Positions 1-12,257 of a stretch of DNA of 64,000 bases are shown in pieces. Source of the stretch: Tubiluchus corallicola (taxonomy: Eukaryota; Priapulida; Priapulimorpha; Priapulimorphida; Tubiluchidae); contig JAQGDQ010000178.1 in NCBI GenBank assembly GCA_030141605.1, positions 257,001-321,000 of the forward strand, in the 5' to 3' direction. The position numbers were made by a program, and so were the translations under genes. Numbering within the stretch: position 1 is the stretch's first letter; every line of letters starts with the position of its first letter. The notes beneath the pieces are model-generated. The model did no database searches, was not told the DNA's origin, and saw only the letters and a list, made by a program, of their open reading frames with translations.

Positions 1-16
1 GAGGCAATGGATGACA

Positions 17-24
17 TTTATAAA
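17..24 (+). promoter_or_regulatory. TATA box of secreted-protein gene A
   Basis: TTTATAAA lies about 30 bases upstream of a plausible start site near 48. The TATA-exon-intron layout matches that of paralogue B, which also has a TATA-like box above a short non-coding first exon. It sits at the very edge of the window, so any further upstream control region is not visible. Confidence 0.55.
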
Positions 25-47
25 GCAGTGACAGTGACAGTGATGGA

Positions 48-113
48 CGCCACAATAGGTTGAGTATTACACAGTGAAAGTAGCAGGAACAGATTTGACT
101 ACAATACTGATTT
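48..113 (+). other. Gene A non-coding exon 1 (inferred)
   Basis: The exon is bounded on the right by a strong donor, GTAAGTT at 114. The next exon starts after a TTGCAG acceptor (cag ends at 321; an alternative ends at 325), just before the ATG at 327. The left end is inferred from TATA spacing only. Paralogue B has the same non-coding first exon, which supports the model. Confidence 0.5.
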
Positions 114-326
114 GTAAGTTTACTTAGTTAACTTACTGCACACTTACATTACGTTTTATATGTTATAGTATTTTAACTTAGTACTGACTTTACACTAGTT
201 GCATTTGTCTCAAATGGCTGGTTAGCGATACCGGTGAAATCACGACTTCTATGTTGTGATTCAGTGAAGCACATTCAGTGTACAACACACTTAAACAAGT
301 TTTTATTATTTAATATTGCAGGCAGG

Positions 327-733
327 ATGAATTCTCACCTGGTAATTCTACTATCTGTCCTTGGTGCAGCGTACAGTACATATGACAGCAGTGGGACAGA
401 TGGGTACTTAAATGCCCCATCAAACTATGGAACAGCTCAACAGGTGGTAGTGCCTGCACAACAAACTATTTCTGGAAGACAGGTAGACTTGCAAGGTACA
501 CAAGTAGTTGTGCCTGACAAAGTAGTTGGTGCTGCAAGAACCGTATCACCAGAGTATTTTACTACCACCCGGATAGGGCCAGTAGCCAGTGGAGGATTGA
601 CGGGATCTGGAACAAGGAGCAGCAGCTTGTCTTACAACAGACAAGGTTCAGCCCAGGGAAGCTTGTATAGTAGGGATCAAGCTGACGCATCTGAAACAGC
701 ACAGAAAACCAGAGGCTACAGCTACAATTATAG
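327..733 (+). CDS. Secreted-protein gene A, coding exon 1
   Basis: I do not recognise the family. The exon starts at ATG 327 with a clear signal peptide (MNSHLVILLSVLGAAYST), then a Gln/Val-rich stretch and a block shared with paralogue B: an EYFTTTR-I/F-GP motif, a G-S/T-R-SSLSY-R-QG motif and a S-RDQA motif ending in YxYR. An ATG further upstream (234) precedes the acceptor at about 321 and is therefore not the start. The exon ends at AG|GTGAGA (donor at 734), leaving a split Arg codon completed in the next exon (AG+A). Together with exon 1,623-2,256 it encodes 346 residues. A secreted structural or matrix role (shell, tube, cuticle or mucus) is inferred only from the signal peptide and low-complexity Gly/Ser content. 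Confidence 0.85.
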
Positions 734-1622
734 GTGAGACGGTTGTGTAATTTCATAAGGTTCATAATATTTTTTCTACTGCACAATGCATTGGGTTTCT
801 CGAATCCTAAACAGGGTAAAGCCACATTATGACAGAGTGCCGTAAGTATTGGTTTTGCAGCTGTATACTGAAATGTAAGTTAAGTCGTCAAACTTAAAAG
901 CAAACAATCAAAGAAAGCAACTTCAAAGAACACAGAGTTATTGAAATTCACACTTGCACAGTCACTGTCACTGTGCTTGCATCGTTTGTTTGCTTCAAGT
1001 GTTTTCATAACTGTAGGTCAAAACAATCCACTCTTTAAAATTTTGAAACGAAATATACTATTTTTAAAAAAATGACTTATGTGAAAGAATTATTGACACA
1101 CAAATACAATTTCACGTTCGCGGGACTAGTTTTTCGCTGTTACTTTCATTCGCCATTTGCTAGTTGACGGGCACTAGCGAATGCATTTCGGAAACCCACT
1201 GCACAAAAACATGTGCTGTACCTCTCAGTTCAGGTGTGTTAGTTTCTGACGAACTACACACGTTCGACAGCTAATGCGTGAGCACAGCGGTAAATTTGAA
1301 ATTTCAATTTTTATCTTAAAACTTACCCAGTTTTAGTACAACACACTCAGTATCCTACAGTAGCACGTAACTTCAATTTTCTCTTTCACAAACACGTGCA
1401 ACACGCTCGTGCAGTACTTTTGCTGTTGAAAATTATGTTAGTGTGTCATCAATAGTTAGGCATGCCCGCCATTAATTAAGATTTCAATCTATAATTTAAT
1501 TATCAGAAACGCTTTTGCAGTATTAATTGTGTTAAAACGAATACTTTTCATCGGACTTGAAAATGGGGTGGTAGTATATGAAAAATCATCCTGTTTTCCT
1601 TTAATGGAGCGTTTTCTTGCAG
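734..1622 (+). other. Gene A intron
   Basis: An 889-bp GT-AG intron between the two coding exons. Its 3' part (about 1,370-1,622, up to and including the TTGCAG acceptor) has a diverged copy at about 45,990-46,255. The intron sits at the same codon and phase as the intron of paralogue B. Confidence 0.85.
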
Positions 1623-2256
1623 AGAAGGCCATCAGTATGCACAGCCGAGGACACTCTACAACTACGACCTCCAGGAGCCAGTCTGGGGAGTAGCAACCAA
1701 AGCCGAGGTTTATAGAGGAGATGGTGGGGATGCTGGCCTCACAGTTGACAATTTGGGCAGCAGCAGGAGCACTATTGGCGGCGGTTTGGGAATTGGAGGA
1801 GGTTTTGGCCGTGTCTCAGCTTTGAGTGGAACATTACGTACAGGAACCTCTAGTGCCTTGACTACTGGAAAAGGACTGTCTCTCGGTAGCAAAATCGGTA
1901 CTGGAATAGATCAGCTGAGAAGTGGAACAACCGGACTTCACACTGGAACAGTTCGCGTAACTGGAAGAACAGGCAGCGCTGGATACGGTAGCGGCATCCG
2001 TGCAGGAAACACGGCAGGTGGATACGGTAGCGGTATCCGTGCAGGAAACACGGCAGGTTATGGAGCAAATGTTGGCAGATACAGAGGCACTCCTGGAATC
2101 AACGGTCCCTATCAGATATGGGCTTACCGAGACGCTGTTCAATCGCAATTTGGAAAAGGTAGCAAGCCATGTTCTTTCTACATCGGTGGCCCATGCAGTG
2201 GAATGGAATTAATAGCAGGTGGTTACGGTGTCCGGCGCATACCAGTGATATGGTGA
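1623..2256 (+). CDS. Secreted-protein gene A, coding exon 2
   Basis: The exon opens in phase with R-EGHQYAQPRTLYNYD and then a VWG...VYRG(D/E)G block. Paralogue B has the matching EGHNYEQPKFLYSYD and IWG...VYRGEG. After that it diverges into a Gly/Ser/Thr/Arg-rich low-complexity region of about 100 residues. This includes a 39-bp tandem duplication at 1,981-2,058 that encodes GYGSGIRAGNTAG twice. The last 45 residues are more complex, with two Cys (PCSFYIGGPCSG) and a GVRRIPVIW terminus, and have no counterpart in B. The stop is TGA at 2,254. A polyadenylation signal follows at 2,556. The Gly-rich part could be intrinsically disordered or fibre-forming. Confidence 0.85.
1981..2058 (+). repeat. 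39-bp tandem duplication inside gene A
   Basis: Two near-identical 39-bp units, each encoding GYGSGIRAGNTAG in frame. Paralogue B has its own, unrelated in-frame tandem duplication, so internal unit number seems free to vary in this family. Confidence 0.9.
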
Positions 2257-2555
2257 TCTGTTTCAATATATATGTATCCACAACGAAAGAGCTCAAAAAA
2301 CCAAAAAGGTCTCAAACTTGCTGCATGTGTTTCGTTATGTTTAATATTAAATAAGTAACAAAATAACCAAAGCTGGCCTTGTGTGTGTCACAAATGCTTA
2401 CATGTGTAATTCGTATAATTCAGGGTAATAATCCAGAAATACTGGTAGACTGTTGCAAACTTTTTTGTATAGAATCTAAATAATCAGTGATGCCTATAAT
2501 GTAGCTGTGATTTCTTTTTACATTGCATTTGTAAATAGCTTTTTAATGAATTGTT

Positions 2556-2561
2556 AATAAA
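2556..2561 (+). terminator. Polyadenylation signal, gene A
   Basis: AATAAA about 300 bases past the stop. An overlapping weaker possibility is the ATTAAATAAG stretch near 2,346-2,355. Confidence 0.6.
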
Positions 2562-3734
2562 ACGTTATTAGTTTTTTGCAGAAAACATGAATGATGCTGC
2601 ATTAATTTCCAGATCAACAATAATTATTAGGTAGCCAAACAAACGCTCACTAAAAAACTTCCGATAACAGAGCAATAGCAAGTGCTGCATTAAAACATGT
2701 AGATGTGCTTACATTAAAAAAAAACACCCAAACAATACAACATAGCTAATACAAAGAGCATCTAATTAATATTGAAATAAATTAATTTGTGTACAAGTTG
2801 ATTCAAAATAAATATAGTACATCGAATGTAACATGAGAGACATTTTTTCATTTAACGCAATTTTCACAACAGTTTGAGTTATAGTCACTAAGTCTAATTA
2901 TTCACAAAGGCAATTAGACTTTTAACCAGTTTATATAACATCAAATTTAAATTTCAGTATTTTCTAATCATTCGTGCAGATGCTGGTATAGAAAACAAAA
3001 GATTTGGATGTTCACAAGCACTTCTAATAATAACGCTGATCATAATTGCAACAGTTTTAAACAGCATGAACTTGGCCATATATCTGTGAGAGATACGAGC
3101 TTTTTGAATTACAGAAAGTGTTTAAAAATTAATTTTTTCTTTCAATTCAAAAACTGGGGTACACCAACACGACAGAGTTTTTCACTTTTAAAATATCCTA
3201 AACTTAGACTGTTTCACGTGCGAAACTAGAAGAATTATACCTGTTACCGTTATCATTTTACAAGAAGTGCAAGAACTAATGTCATCAGACATTATGACCA
3301 ATTACACTTAGAATATTTAGAAAACGCCAATAACTGAGATAACAACGTTTAGTATAAGCTCCAACACACTAAACTGGCCCTAATAACGTTTTGTATCGAG
3401 CAACCAAGTTGCAACGTAATGAACTCATATAATTATTGTCTAGGCTGACATTTCTTATTAATTATACCGAACCCTCATACTAAGGGCTCCTGTAATTGTC
3501 TGGTTAACGGGTAATCAGCCGGGTAAGACGAGTAATGAAAATTTCCCCTATAGTAACACACATATATAACAATAATGAATATGGGGAGTGCTGGTTTAAT
3601 CATAGGATAAATATACAAAACTTAAATGCAAAATAGCAGTATATTGCGGCTAATCAAAGCCCATAACAACAACAAACAACATGTTTCTCTGCTTCAATAA
3701 TGAATGGCATCTAATTCCCTAATATACAGTAAAC

Positions 3735-3835
3735 AAGAAAGCAAATAAGTAAGTAAATAAGCAAGCAAATAAGTTAGTAAGAAAGTAAGTAAATAAGTAA
3801 GCACGTTAGTAAGTAAAAATTTATTATATCCAAAA
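3735..3835 (+). repeat. AAGT-rich simple repeat joined to dispersed-element end
   Basis: Irregular (AAGT/AAAT/AAGC)n runs straight into a TTTATTATATCC segment. The same junction of AAGT repeats to TTTATTTATCACC occurs at 57,249 and, reduced, at 21,061. This suggests the AAGT tract is the end of a dispersed retroelement rather than an isolated microsatellite. Confidence 0.5.
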
Positions 3836-5239
3836 TGAAATTTCGTGGTTGCAATAAAATGAGTAGACTCAACAATACACACCCTTCCAGAATAAAACAA
3901 CACACACATTCCTACATTCACGTTACCATACACATTATGCAAAAGTATACAAAGAAAAAATCTACTTACGTACTTCCCCCATAAATTAGTGAACGTCACA
4001 TGAGTTACTCCTTGCGCACTCGTCTTGAATATTTTTACTACTGATGTATTTTTGCGATAATTGCATAGCGTGACATAAACTTACTGTAAACTAGAAACTT
4101 ACTTCAAATAAACTAGAATAACTATCTTCTGTCTGGCTGGGAAAATATTCTTTATACCATTATTTTACTGTTTAATACAAACCAAATTAGCATATATTTC
4201 AACACAGGTGTAGTGAAAAACAGAATTTTTACTTAATGTTAGCAAAGCTTCACCCCCCCCCCAGCTTGACCGGCCCTAGCCTGAAGCCCTATTGACTTTT
4301 TCGCATCCGGATGCTACATAAACGTCATTTTATAAATATTAACGGCTTTAAATACTATGCGCAAATAAGTGAAAATTCTATAAGCCTTTCATTGAAAGTA
4401 ACCATGATGTAGCCCAGTCCAGTGACATTCCGGTTCTGCATGTGGGAGTGAAAAAATGACCGTATGTGACAACAGGTACAATAACAAAAAAGCCAACATA
4501 GGGCAGTTATAGTTTAATTCAAGGTTAGACACAAAGGAAACACGTTCTTATCTTGTTGGAACTCCGCAATGTACGAATGAAGACTCTATACACCGATGCC
4601 TTCCATATATGCATACCTGTGGCACAACTAAAACTTTTCTCATTATCAATGCTAACCATCTAGGAGGAGACACCGGACAGCGTCTTGGCTATGGTTGCAT
4701 GTATACATATCCTGCCTCAAAATACCAAAATGCAGTAAAGAACTGTACAGAACAGGTAATGAACCTGTGTGGTGGTCACTCGTCCGTTACCTACAGGCCC
4801 TGCATTGCTTAACTTAGTTAACTAACTTAACCAAGCATGCACAGTAATCACTCAGCTATTCACTTGACACCCAATCGCGAAAAACACTTGTAAATGGTCC
4901 AGGTAGGACATTAATGTAAACTAATACTGTATCTCCACACAGAGAAAATGCACTAAAACAAAATGCTGATTTTCTATTGATATTATTGCATATTTTTAAG
5001 TGAACATTTAACTATCCAATCTGCACATCTCTGCAAATCTGCAAATTCATAGAAAAAGACTGCTGTTGCTGACACCTTGATTTACACTGACAGGCAAATC
5101 TGTAGACCAAATAAATCAAAACATAGCAAAGCAAAAGTAAGCCAAATTCATATTAATTCAAATCACCTCCCAGCAGTGACACCTGTTGGTGAATAATTGT
5201 TTGCAAATGCCCTTAATGCCTTACTAAGCTGTAAATCAT

Positions 5240-5721
5240 CTGACTAGCCGGGCCACATTAAACTTTCCCGCAATTCCTGCGGGCCACAGGCAGTTTGATC
5301 AAGGAGCCAAGTACAGTAAGGCCTAATAACGATTTTTTTGCATCCGACCTGCTTACATCATTACTACTACACTCAAGAAACTATTTTAGAAGTTATTAAA
5401 ATTTATATTACAAACCATATATTTCTACTTTCGGGACAGATAGTGGTAATTTCATTACAATGCATATTAGTAATGTGCATCACACAGTCTGTGTTGTACA
5501 GTGACATTAAGCTACAACCGTCTTGTAAGGGTTAATGGCATCCGATCTAGTAGAAAAAACTACCTGCACTATCTTTGGGATCGTGGCACGGACTTCAGCT
5601 GGATACACTCAATTAATCGCCTGGGCCGCACTTTCATTAGGTTGACAAATCTCCTCGCGGGCCGCACAAATTCTCTCGGCGGGCCGCAAGTGGCCCGCAG
5701 CCCGCAATTTGCACACCCCTG
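5240..5721. mobile_element. hAT-like MITE remnant with GGGCCGC-rich ends
   Basis: The right end reads GCAATTTGCACACCCCTG, the reverse complement of a CAGGGGTGTGCAAA terminus typical of hAT-type elements, preceded by repeated GGGCCGC boxes. The left part (5,245-5,295) has GGGCC and GCGGGCC boxes but no clean CAGGGGTG terminus, so the element is probably truncated or diverged there. Confidence 0.45.
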
Positions 5722-6655
5722 CTGTAAAACATGTCACAGTGACATAGCTTACGTTGCACCCCCAAAACCTACCATTTCCATTTGAAACTAACTCCGAATT
5801 TTTGTTACACCAACTAATAAGTTCTATCAGGTAGCAAAAAACCAGCGGAAGTTTTGATTGCAACATAACAGAAGTTTTAAGTACACAAGTCAAAAGCATA
5901 AATGCCAGGAAAAATTTCATATGTCACTAATGCTAAAATTTACAGCATGTTCTCTATGTATCCACAATTTTCAATACAAAACTAAATAAGGCATTCTTAC
6001 AAAAAGCTGGTACAGGTTCTCACTTCTTTAATGGCTCAGCACTCACCAATTTAATGGCTCTGTGCGGTTATTGTACTCGTCCCCGAATTAAGTAATTCTA
6101 GATACCATAGTGCAGAGGATAAAATCCCCTTGCTTCTTGACAACAAATCTTTATCAGTGCTTTTTTATCTTTTTGACGTGAACTGGTTGATTTCTTTATT
6201 GTTTTGCTGTCATGTACTGAGTCCTTTAAATACGTTGATGTGGCCATTTTTCAAACGATGATTAGCTGACATTGTCCCAGCATTTAAATTCTTAACATAC
6301 AAAAGTTTTTCCGCCATAAAGCTCTACCCTTCTTGTCTATTTGACAGCAGACCTCTAGTCAAAAGCTAATGTAATATGATACCACATTTTAAAATTTCAA
6401 CTTTGTAGGGCAATTGCTTCTAAAGATACTATAATCTCAATATTGTCACATTTTTTATGCATCACCAAATACGTTTACATAATTATTTTAATCCTTGTAA
6501 AGAATAAGATGACACGTTGCCATTCTGACATTTGTGTTTTCTGATGAACAGTCACACAGTCACAATTTAATGATTTAATATAGCTATGTATATTATCTAA
6601 CTGCATTAAATATAAAAGTCAGTAAACTCATGAAATTATTTGCATCAATTTTATC

Positions 6656-6661
6656 TTTATT
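6656..6661 (-). terminator. Polyadenylation signal, gene B
   Basis: AATAAA on the minus strand, about 260 bases past the gene B stop. Gene A's own signal is about 4.1 kb away, so the two transcription units converge without overlapping. Confidence 0.5.
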
Positions 6662-6917
6662 ATTTCTGAATTATATACAACATATAAATATAATATTAGT
6701 TAGAGTACAGCTTTAAAGAGAGAAATAAGGACAGTTATGTGTAAAAAGCAATTGCATCACTCACAAGGCCACAATATATTATACTACTAACACTAGATTC
6801 CAGGTGCCATTTGGCAAAAGAAAGAAAATTCAAAAATTATTTTCATTAATGTCATATCAAATAGTATTGATTTCACGTGGGCTTTCCAAATCTTGATTGT
6901 CAAATTCGTCCATCTTT

Positions 6918-7113
6918 TTAATAGGCACGACCATAACCGCCACCACTGCCACCACCTACGATGGCAGCACCTCCAGTACGGAAACCAGCAGTTCCAGAAC
7001 CAGATGCAGCGCCCTCACCTCTGTAGACAGACGGGTTGTCAGCCAGACCCCAGATATCTTCAGTGATGTCATAGGAATACAAGAACTTGGGCTGCTCATA
7101 GTTGTGTCCTTCC
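6918..7113 (-). CDS. Secreted-protein gene B, coding exon 2
   Basis: The exon begins after a TGTGCAG acceptor and completes the split Arg codon (AG+G). It continues EGHNYEQPKFLYSYD, then IWG and VYRGEG, the block conserved with gene A. It ends in a short Gly-rich tail (GGGSGGGYGRAY) and TAA at 6,918. The tail is far shorter than gene A's: B totals 203 residues against 346. Role unknown; see the first exon. Confidence 0.85.
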
Positions 7114-8105
7114 CTGCACATTTACACAAACGATGTTTTAAATGTCAGCAAAGAGTTAGAAAAGTTAAAGCAAGATTCATTCTTACATTAAAAACGAATC
7201 AAACTAATGAAAAATCATCATGCAACAGCTAATGAATCCAATAAATTAGGAAAATCTACTAAATAATGATAAAACAGACAATTACAAGTAAGTGGTAACC
7301 AGATGTAAAATTTTAAGAATACTTAACATTTGCTTTTCCCTGTTCTAATAAATAAGTTAAGAAATAAAATAACAAAAATAATTATATCTACACTAACCAT
7401 GAAATAAATATGACCTTAGTGATTTGTAAAAGGTGAGAATTCTGACCTTAGCATTGCATTTCAGTTCAAAAGAATCCCAAGAGCAAACTTGGGAATTGTT
7501 TGGTTTTGATACATTCATGTTCGATTTCCCGGTGACTAACATAACCCAAATTCAAAATAAGAGAGCACAATGATACAACAGCACTGGTAAAATTTTGTTT
7601 TAGCACATTTCTAATCTCTAAGCTTCTTAAAAGTCAACTTAGTCATAAATTAGTGAAAAAAAACAGAAAATATTTTACATAAACATGCCACATTTTGCCT
7701 TACTTAATGTTGGATTTGGAAAGCTTCTAATATTTGACAACACACAAAAAATGCCTATTAATTCAATGACAGTGTAAGTCCCCTGCAGAAAAATTGTATA
7801 ATATTATGTAAAATGTAAGTTTCTGTAAGTTGTATTTGTTTCAAAATTGATATAACGAGACTCCAAGGAGTTCTGAAATGAAATTATTCTATTGTACATA
7901 CTCTAATAATAAAAAAATTTATAAAACCGCGTTGCAGAAATACACACAGGTCAGAAAATAACAGTGAAATGTACAGTTGTTTGAAATTCTTATCATTATT
8001 GCTGAGAAACCTTACTGGCTAAAGCCAGGTAACCTAAAAGTATAAAGTGTTAATCAAATTGTAAATTATGTAAAGAAAACCAGCAATGAATGCTGCACGT
8101 CTTAC
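7114..8105 (-). other. Gene B intron
   Basis: A 992-bp GT-AG intron (donor AG|GTAAGA) at exactly the codon where gene A is interrupted. This shows that A and B come from one intron-bearing ancestor and not from retroposition. Confidence 0.85.
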
Positions 8106-8521
8106 CTGTACTGATATTCATAGGAACGAGTTTTCTTGGCATTCTCGGTTGCTGATGCCTGGTCTCTAGAGAAAAGACTTCCACTTGCATCTCCCTGTCG
8201 AGTGTAAGAAAGGCTGCTTTCCCGGGACCCAGAACCCCTCAAGCCCCCGGTGATTTCTGGTCCAAAACGAGTGGTAGTGAAATACTCTGGTGCTTCTGTA
8301 GCTCTGACCACTGTCTGACCACCAGAACTACCTCCAGTTACCACCTGTCCTCCCAGCTGGCCAAGGTTGTGCACACGGGCCACTGTCTGACCACCAGAAC
8401 TACCTCCAGTTACCACCTGTCCTCCCAGCTGGCCAAGGTTGTGCACACGGGCCACACGGTTTCCATAACCAGTGGCATAAGCACCAGCTATGACAGCAAA
8501 AAGAAGAGCAAGGACCTTCAT
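8106..8521 (-). CDS. Secreted-protein gene B, coding exon 1
   Basis: The ATG at 8,521 begins a signal peptide (MKVLALLFAVIAGAYATG). Two tandem 24-residue units follow (each VARVHNLGQLGG plus QVVTGGSSGGQT). Then comes the family block EYFTTTRFGP, SLSYTRQG, LFSRDQAS, ending YEYQYR at the splice junction. Gene A shares the second half closely but has QVVVPAQQ-type sequence in place of the tandem units. The family is unrecognised. Secretion is well supported, and a structural matrix role is only a guess from composition. The start is secured by the signal peptide and by the acceptor (TTTTTTTCAG) nine bases upstream. Confidence 0.88.
8314..8460 (-). repeat. 72-bp tandem duplication inside gene B
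   Basis: Two nearly identical in-frame 72-bp units encoding VARVHNLGQLGGQVVTGGSS plus GGQT. The near-zero divergence suggests a recent expansion. Confidence 0.85.
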
Positions 8522-8984
8522 AGTAGAACCTGAAAAAAATGAATCGCAAGTTGAAAAATTGTCCTTAACTCTTTTGTTCTTAGTAAAATAAATAATGATA
8601 TTACTGAAATATAATCAACTAAAAACTAATAAATGCTAATACATCGCAGCTTATTGAAACAATAGGAACTACAATATTCAAAGCTTTATGATAAACGTAA
8701 GTGACGTATTTTAAAATACCACTTCCTTAGTTCAACAATGGCTTTAAAGAAAAACTGCTAGAGAATTCAATAAACTTGAACTAATCTAAATTTAAGTCTA
8801 AAAGAAAAAGGAATTACATGAACAATAATCCAATAATACAAGAAAAGATCCAATAATATTTTTATAGTAAAATTACTTTGCACAATTCATTGATGAATAG
8901 CAAAAATCAACAAATTGCAATAACAATGCTAACTAACTAACTAACCAAGAAAAACAATCTCAAGAAAGTGAAAGTGTTTCCTAC

Positions 8985-9035
8985 CTGTGCAGAAAGCTGG
9001 AAGAGTGCTGGATCTGTGAGCAGGAGCAGGCTGAT
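8985..9035 (-). other. Gene B non-coding exon 1 (inferred)
   Basis: The downstream end is fixed by donor CAG|GTAGGAAAC at 8,984. The start is inferred from the TATA position. It joins to the exon starting at 8,529, only eight bases before the ATG. Confidence 0.5.
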
Positions 9036-9061
9036 AGTGTTAGCCAACGCAGTCCTCCCTT

Positions 9062-9067
9062 CTTATA
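9062..9067 (-). promoter_or_regulatory. TATA box of gene B
   Basis: GGGTATAAGAAGG on the minus strand, about 30 bases above the inferred first exon, parallel to the TTTATAAA of gene A. Confidence 0.55.
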
Positions 9068-9939
9068 CCCTTTCTTCGCTGACTGACCCACTTACATGGT
9101 CAGGTGTCAACCTTGAGACAGACTGGACACTGGGCAGTTTAACACTTTAGGACTTGGCAGCATCCTTGAGGTGCTGCATTGTCTGCGAGTTGAGCCCAGC
9201 ATCCGTGCTCTAGGCAATCGCAGCATCCTTCAGAAATGTCGGATTGTTTGATGTTGGGCAACTTAGCAACAGCGCCAGGCGTTTTGCAACTCATTTCAAT
9301 GCAAGCCAAACATGGTAACAAGACCGTGTTAACAACAAAATTCACTAATATCCACACATATGCTTTATATTATATACAAACCATTACATATATGCATATG
9401 TGGTTGTTACATACCTGGCTAAAATGTTTAACTTTATTAGACTGTCAATCATATATGTTCAGTTTTATTCGTAACCTGTGCAATTCATAATTTTATTATG
9501 CTAACGTAATTGGATGTTTAGAGAAAGCATGGCAGGATTTTAAATCAGATATTTTAGGCTTATGAAGCTTAATTATTGTAACTGCATACCTTGCCTGTAC
9601 ATAAGTAACATAATTTCAATGTTCAGTATAACTTAAAAAATTACGTATTTTTGTATACTTGTTTTTTTGCTGAACCATTTAGCTTTAATCATTATATCAC
9701 GCGCTTAATTTTATTAATATTTATATAATCGATAGTCCTGAGCGTTTATTTCACTAAAATACCCACACTTTAATAAAAATATTATTACTATTGTACAATT
9801 TTGAGGCATCTAAGTAAGAAACAAATTCACGTCCTTTCATATTATAGTCTAACGTATCGTCGAACAATTAACCGCCAAACTCACACCGTCAAAAGCAATT
9901 AATAGCGTCGCAGATGAAGCAAAATCTGTCATTTGTGAA

Positions 9940-10230
9940 ACTTTATTTTTCCAGCTTTGCTGAATAATAAACGTGCTGAATTCTGTCTCACGCAAACTCA
10001 TCCTGCGCCGTGTGCGGGCTCGGTACAACAAACTGCAATCAGATCAATAAAAAGAAAATATTCTGGCACGTATCATCTAACAAATGTTTGCTGTGATACT
10101 CGTACGCAAAGATACTTCATACGAAAGCTGTCGAGTGCGCGCAATTTTTTGTGTGAAACGGCTTGCGTCACACGGTTTGCTCCATGCAGATTTTTTCGCT
10201 GTGTTCGAGTCGATCAGCGTAAGTTTATAC
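9940..10230. repeat. Dispersed repeat, copy 1 (pair with about 24,840-25,130)
   Basis: It shares several diverged blocks in the same order with the second copy: GTGCGGGCTCGGTACAACAA, AATAAAAA, a CACGTRTYA block and GCTTCATACGAAAGCTG-like sequence. The identity of the element is unknown, and the open frame across it (9,957-10,301) is not shared. Confidence 0.5.
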
Positions 10231-11047
10231 ATTCAAGCTTAAAATCAACGCCAAAGCGAATCATAGACAAAAATTCACGCACTTCAATAAAAATAAACTA
10301 GTCTGGCATGCGAAGCACGGATTACTCGCTTATTGAGCCTTTTCTGCCCAACGACATGGATATGTCGTTTAGAACAACATTTACTATTGTCATGGATCCA
10401 TTTTGTCGCAAAAATTTAGAATACGGAGTAAGGATATTGTGACATCACAATATTAAAACCCGAAAAACTTATTACATGAAGAATTAACAACAAGAACATA
10501 ATCATCATCATGGCAAAACAAGCCTCTTCATAAACGACAAACCTAAACCATTCACTAGAGTAACGAATGAGACAGATGTGTATTAGGACCAGAACCTGGC
10601 TTTTTATCAAGCTCTAAGATGAGACATTGAACCAGTATACGTGCCTTGCCACGTTCGGATGTGAATATCTCCTCATCTAACAAGTAAGCTGCCGGAATCA
10701 GGCAAGCTTTTAGGGAAAGTACTGAACCTGGCCACCTATTCATTCACTACTCAGCCTCGATGACGCATATCTTCGGCCCCAAAGCACACGCCATGACAAC
10801 TAGTCCATAGGAGAAGCTTTTGGTGCAGGCTGAGTAAGTAGTTCTCTAATAACACAGTGCTTGCCTCTGTATTATATATACAGTGCTGCCTCTGTAGTCT
10901 CTGTATTATATATATAAACTTTACCTATTTTGAGTGGAGTAACATACAGTAATATTACTGATCAAGTATTTTTACTGTATGCAACAAATACATTTTAGTT
11001 GAAAACAGACACATACAATTAGTTCGTTTGAGAATACAATTACACAT

Positions 11048-11150
11048 TTTTAATGTGTAGTCTCTTTTTTTAAATGTGTAGTCTCTTTTTTAATGTGTTG
11101 TCACTTTTTTAATGTGTCGTCTCTTTTTTAATGTGTAGTCTCTTTTTTAA
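11048..11150. repeat. About 22-bp minisatellite (five copies)
   Basis: Tandem TTTTTTAATGTGTAGTCTC units with small variations (GTAGTC, GTTGTC, GTCGTC). Confidence 0.8.
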
Positions 11151-12257
11151 CGAAGTCGCACATGGCGAGACCAACATTATCCCGTATTCATGCGCCACCT
11201 AAAGACCTAATTTGCAGTGCAGTAGCTTAAAATGTGAAATTTTACTACGTGGTGAAAGAGAATGTAAGCGATCCAACGTCGCTTCATTGAATTTCAGTTC
11301 AGACAATCAACTACATGTCTAGAATTTGCATTGTCAAAAATTAACGACAACCTTGGCCCTATCCCCAACATTGTCTAAATTAAATACCCTAAAGATAGAC
11401 AGACCCTAAACATAGATAAAGGAATGCAGTAAACGCGTAGAGCATCAACACAGCAGCGGGAAGGAAAATTAGAATCTTTACAACCATCATAAAACTGTAG
11501 ATTTAAGTAATAACACAGAGACAGATACGCGAATCTTTACAACCCATACGCGACTAAACAGATATAAAATAACTTCATTTTATTCTTATAGATGTGACTG
11601 CATTTTCTATGGTTCAAATTTCAAATTTGGTTTACGTACAAATTGATTTACAGAAAACATGTACGACAATAGTGGTACAAACAGACGGTTACAGTAATGC
11701 ATTATTAAGTAGTCATATAACCAACAGTAGTCATGTCTGTGGACATTGGTATTAGCTGACTATAATTATTTTACACCTAAACACGTGCAAGACATAATTA
11801 TACGGCAGGAATGAGAACGAGTCACAGAATAATTGAAGCAAAAACCTCTGCTGTTACTGGTGTTATAACTAAGCTTCGCATAATAACATGTTTTTTACTG
11901 ATTACGGAATTTCAAACAGACTTGCTTGCTAATCTTGTCATCAAGACTCATTTAGAACCGTTAAGATTCATTAAATCGCTAGCTGTGTGCGTTAAAGACG
12001 CAATATTCAATGGTTAACTGGTGCAAAAACTATAGTTTAAATTCTACTTTCAATTGCTCCATTTCACGGGACTCAGACAAGCAGACTAGCTATCAGGGGG
12101 AATTTCTAACTGTTGATTTTATTATTAATTGGCTCACAGGTTGCTTGGCTAATTGCTGTTTTATTATATACTAATCAGCCTGGGGCGACGTAGCGTCTTG
12201 ATTATATGTAAAAAATAATAAATAAATATATCTTTATAAAAAATACGTTCATTACGT

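Larger units (their letters stand above)
2580..6650. other. Intergenic, repeat-bearing DNA between genes A and B
   Basis: I see no convincing gene. It holds an AAGT-rich repeat (3,735-3,830), a C run near 4,252 and a hAT-like remnant (about 5,240-5,721). Short open frames here lack splice context or recognisable protein content. Confidence 0.6.

Noticed and set aside
234-326. Upstream in-frame ATG for gene A
   Set aside because: It lies before the splice acceptor at about 321. The ATG at 327 begins a clean signal peptide, as in gene B.
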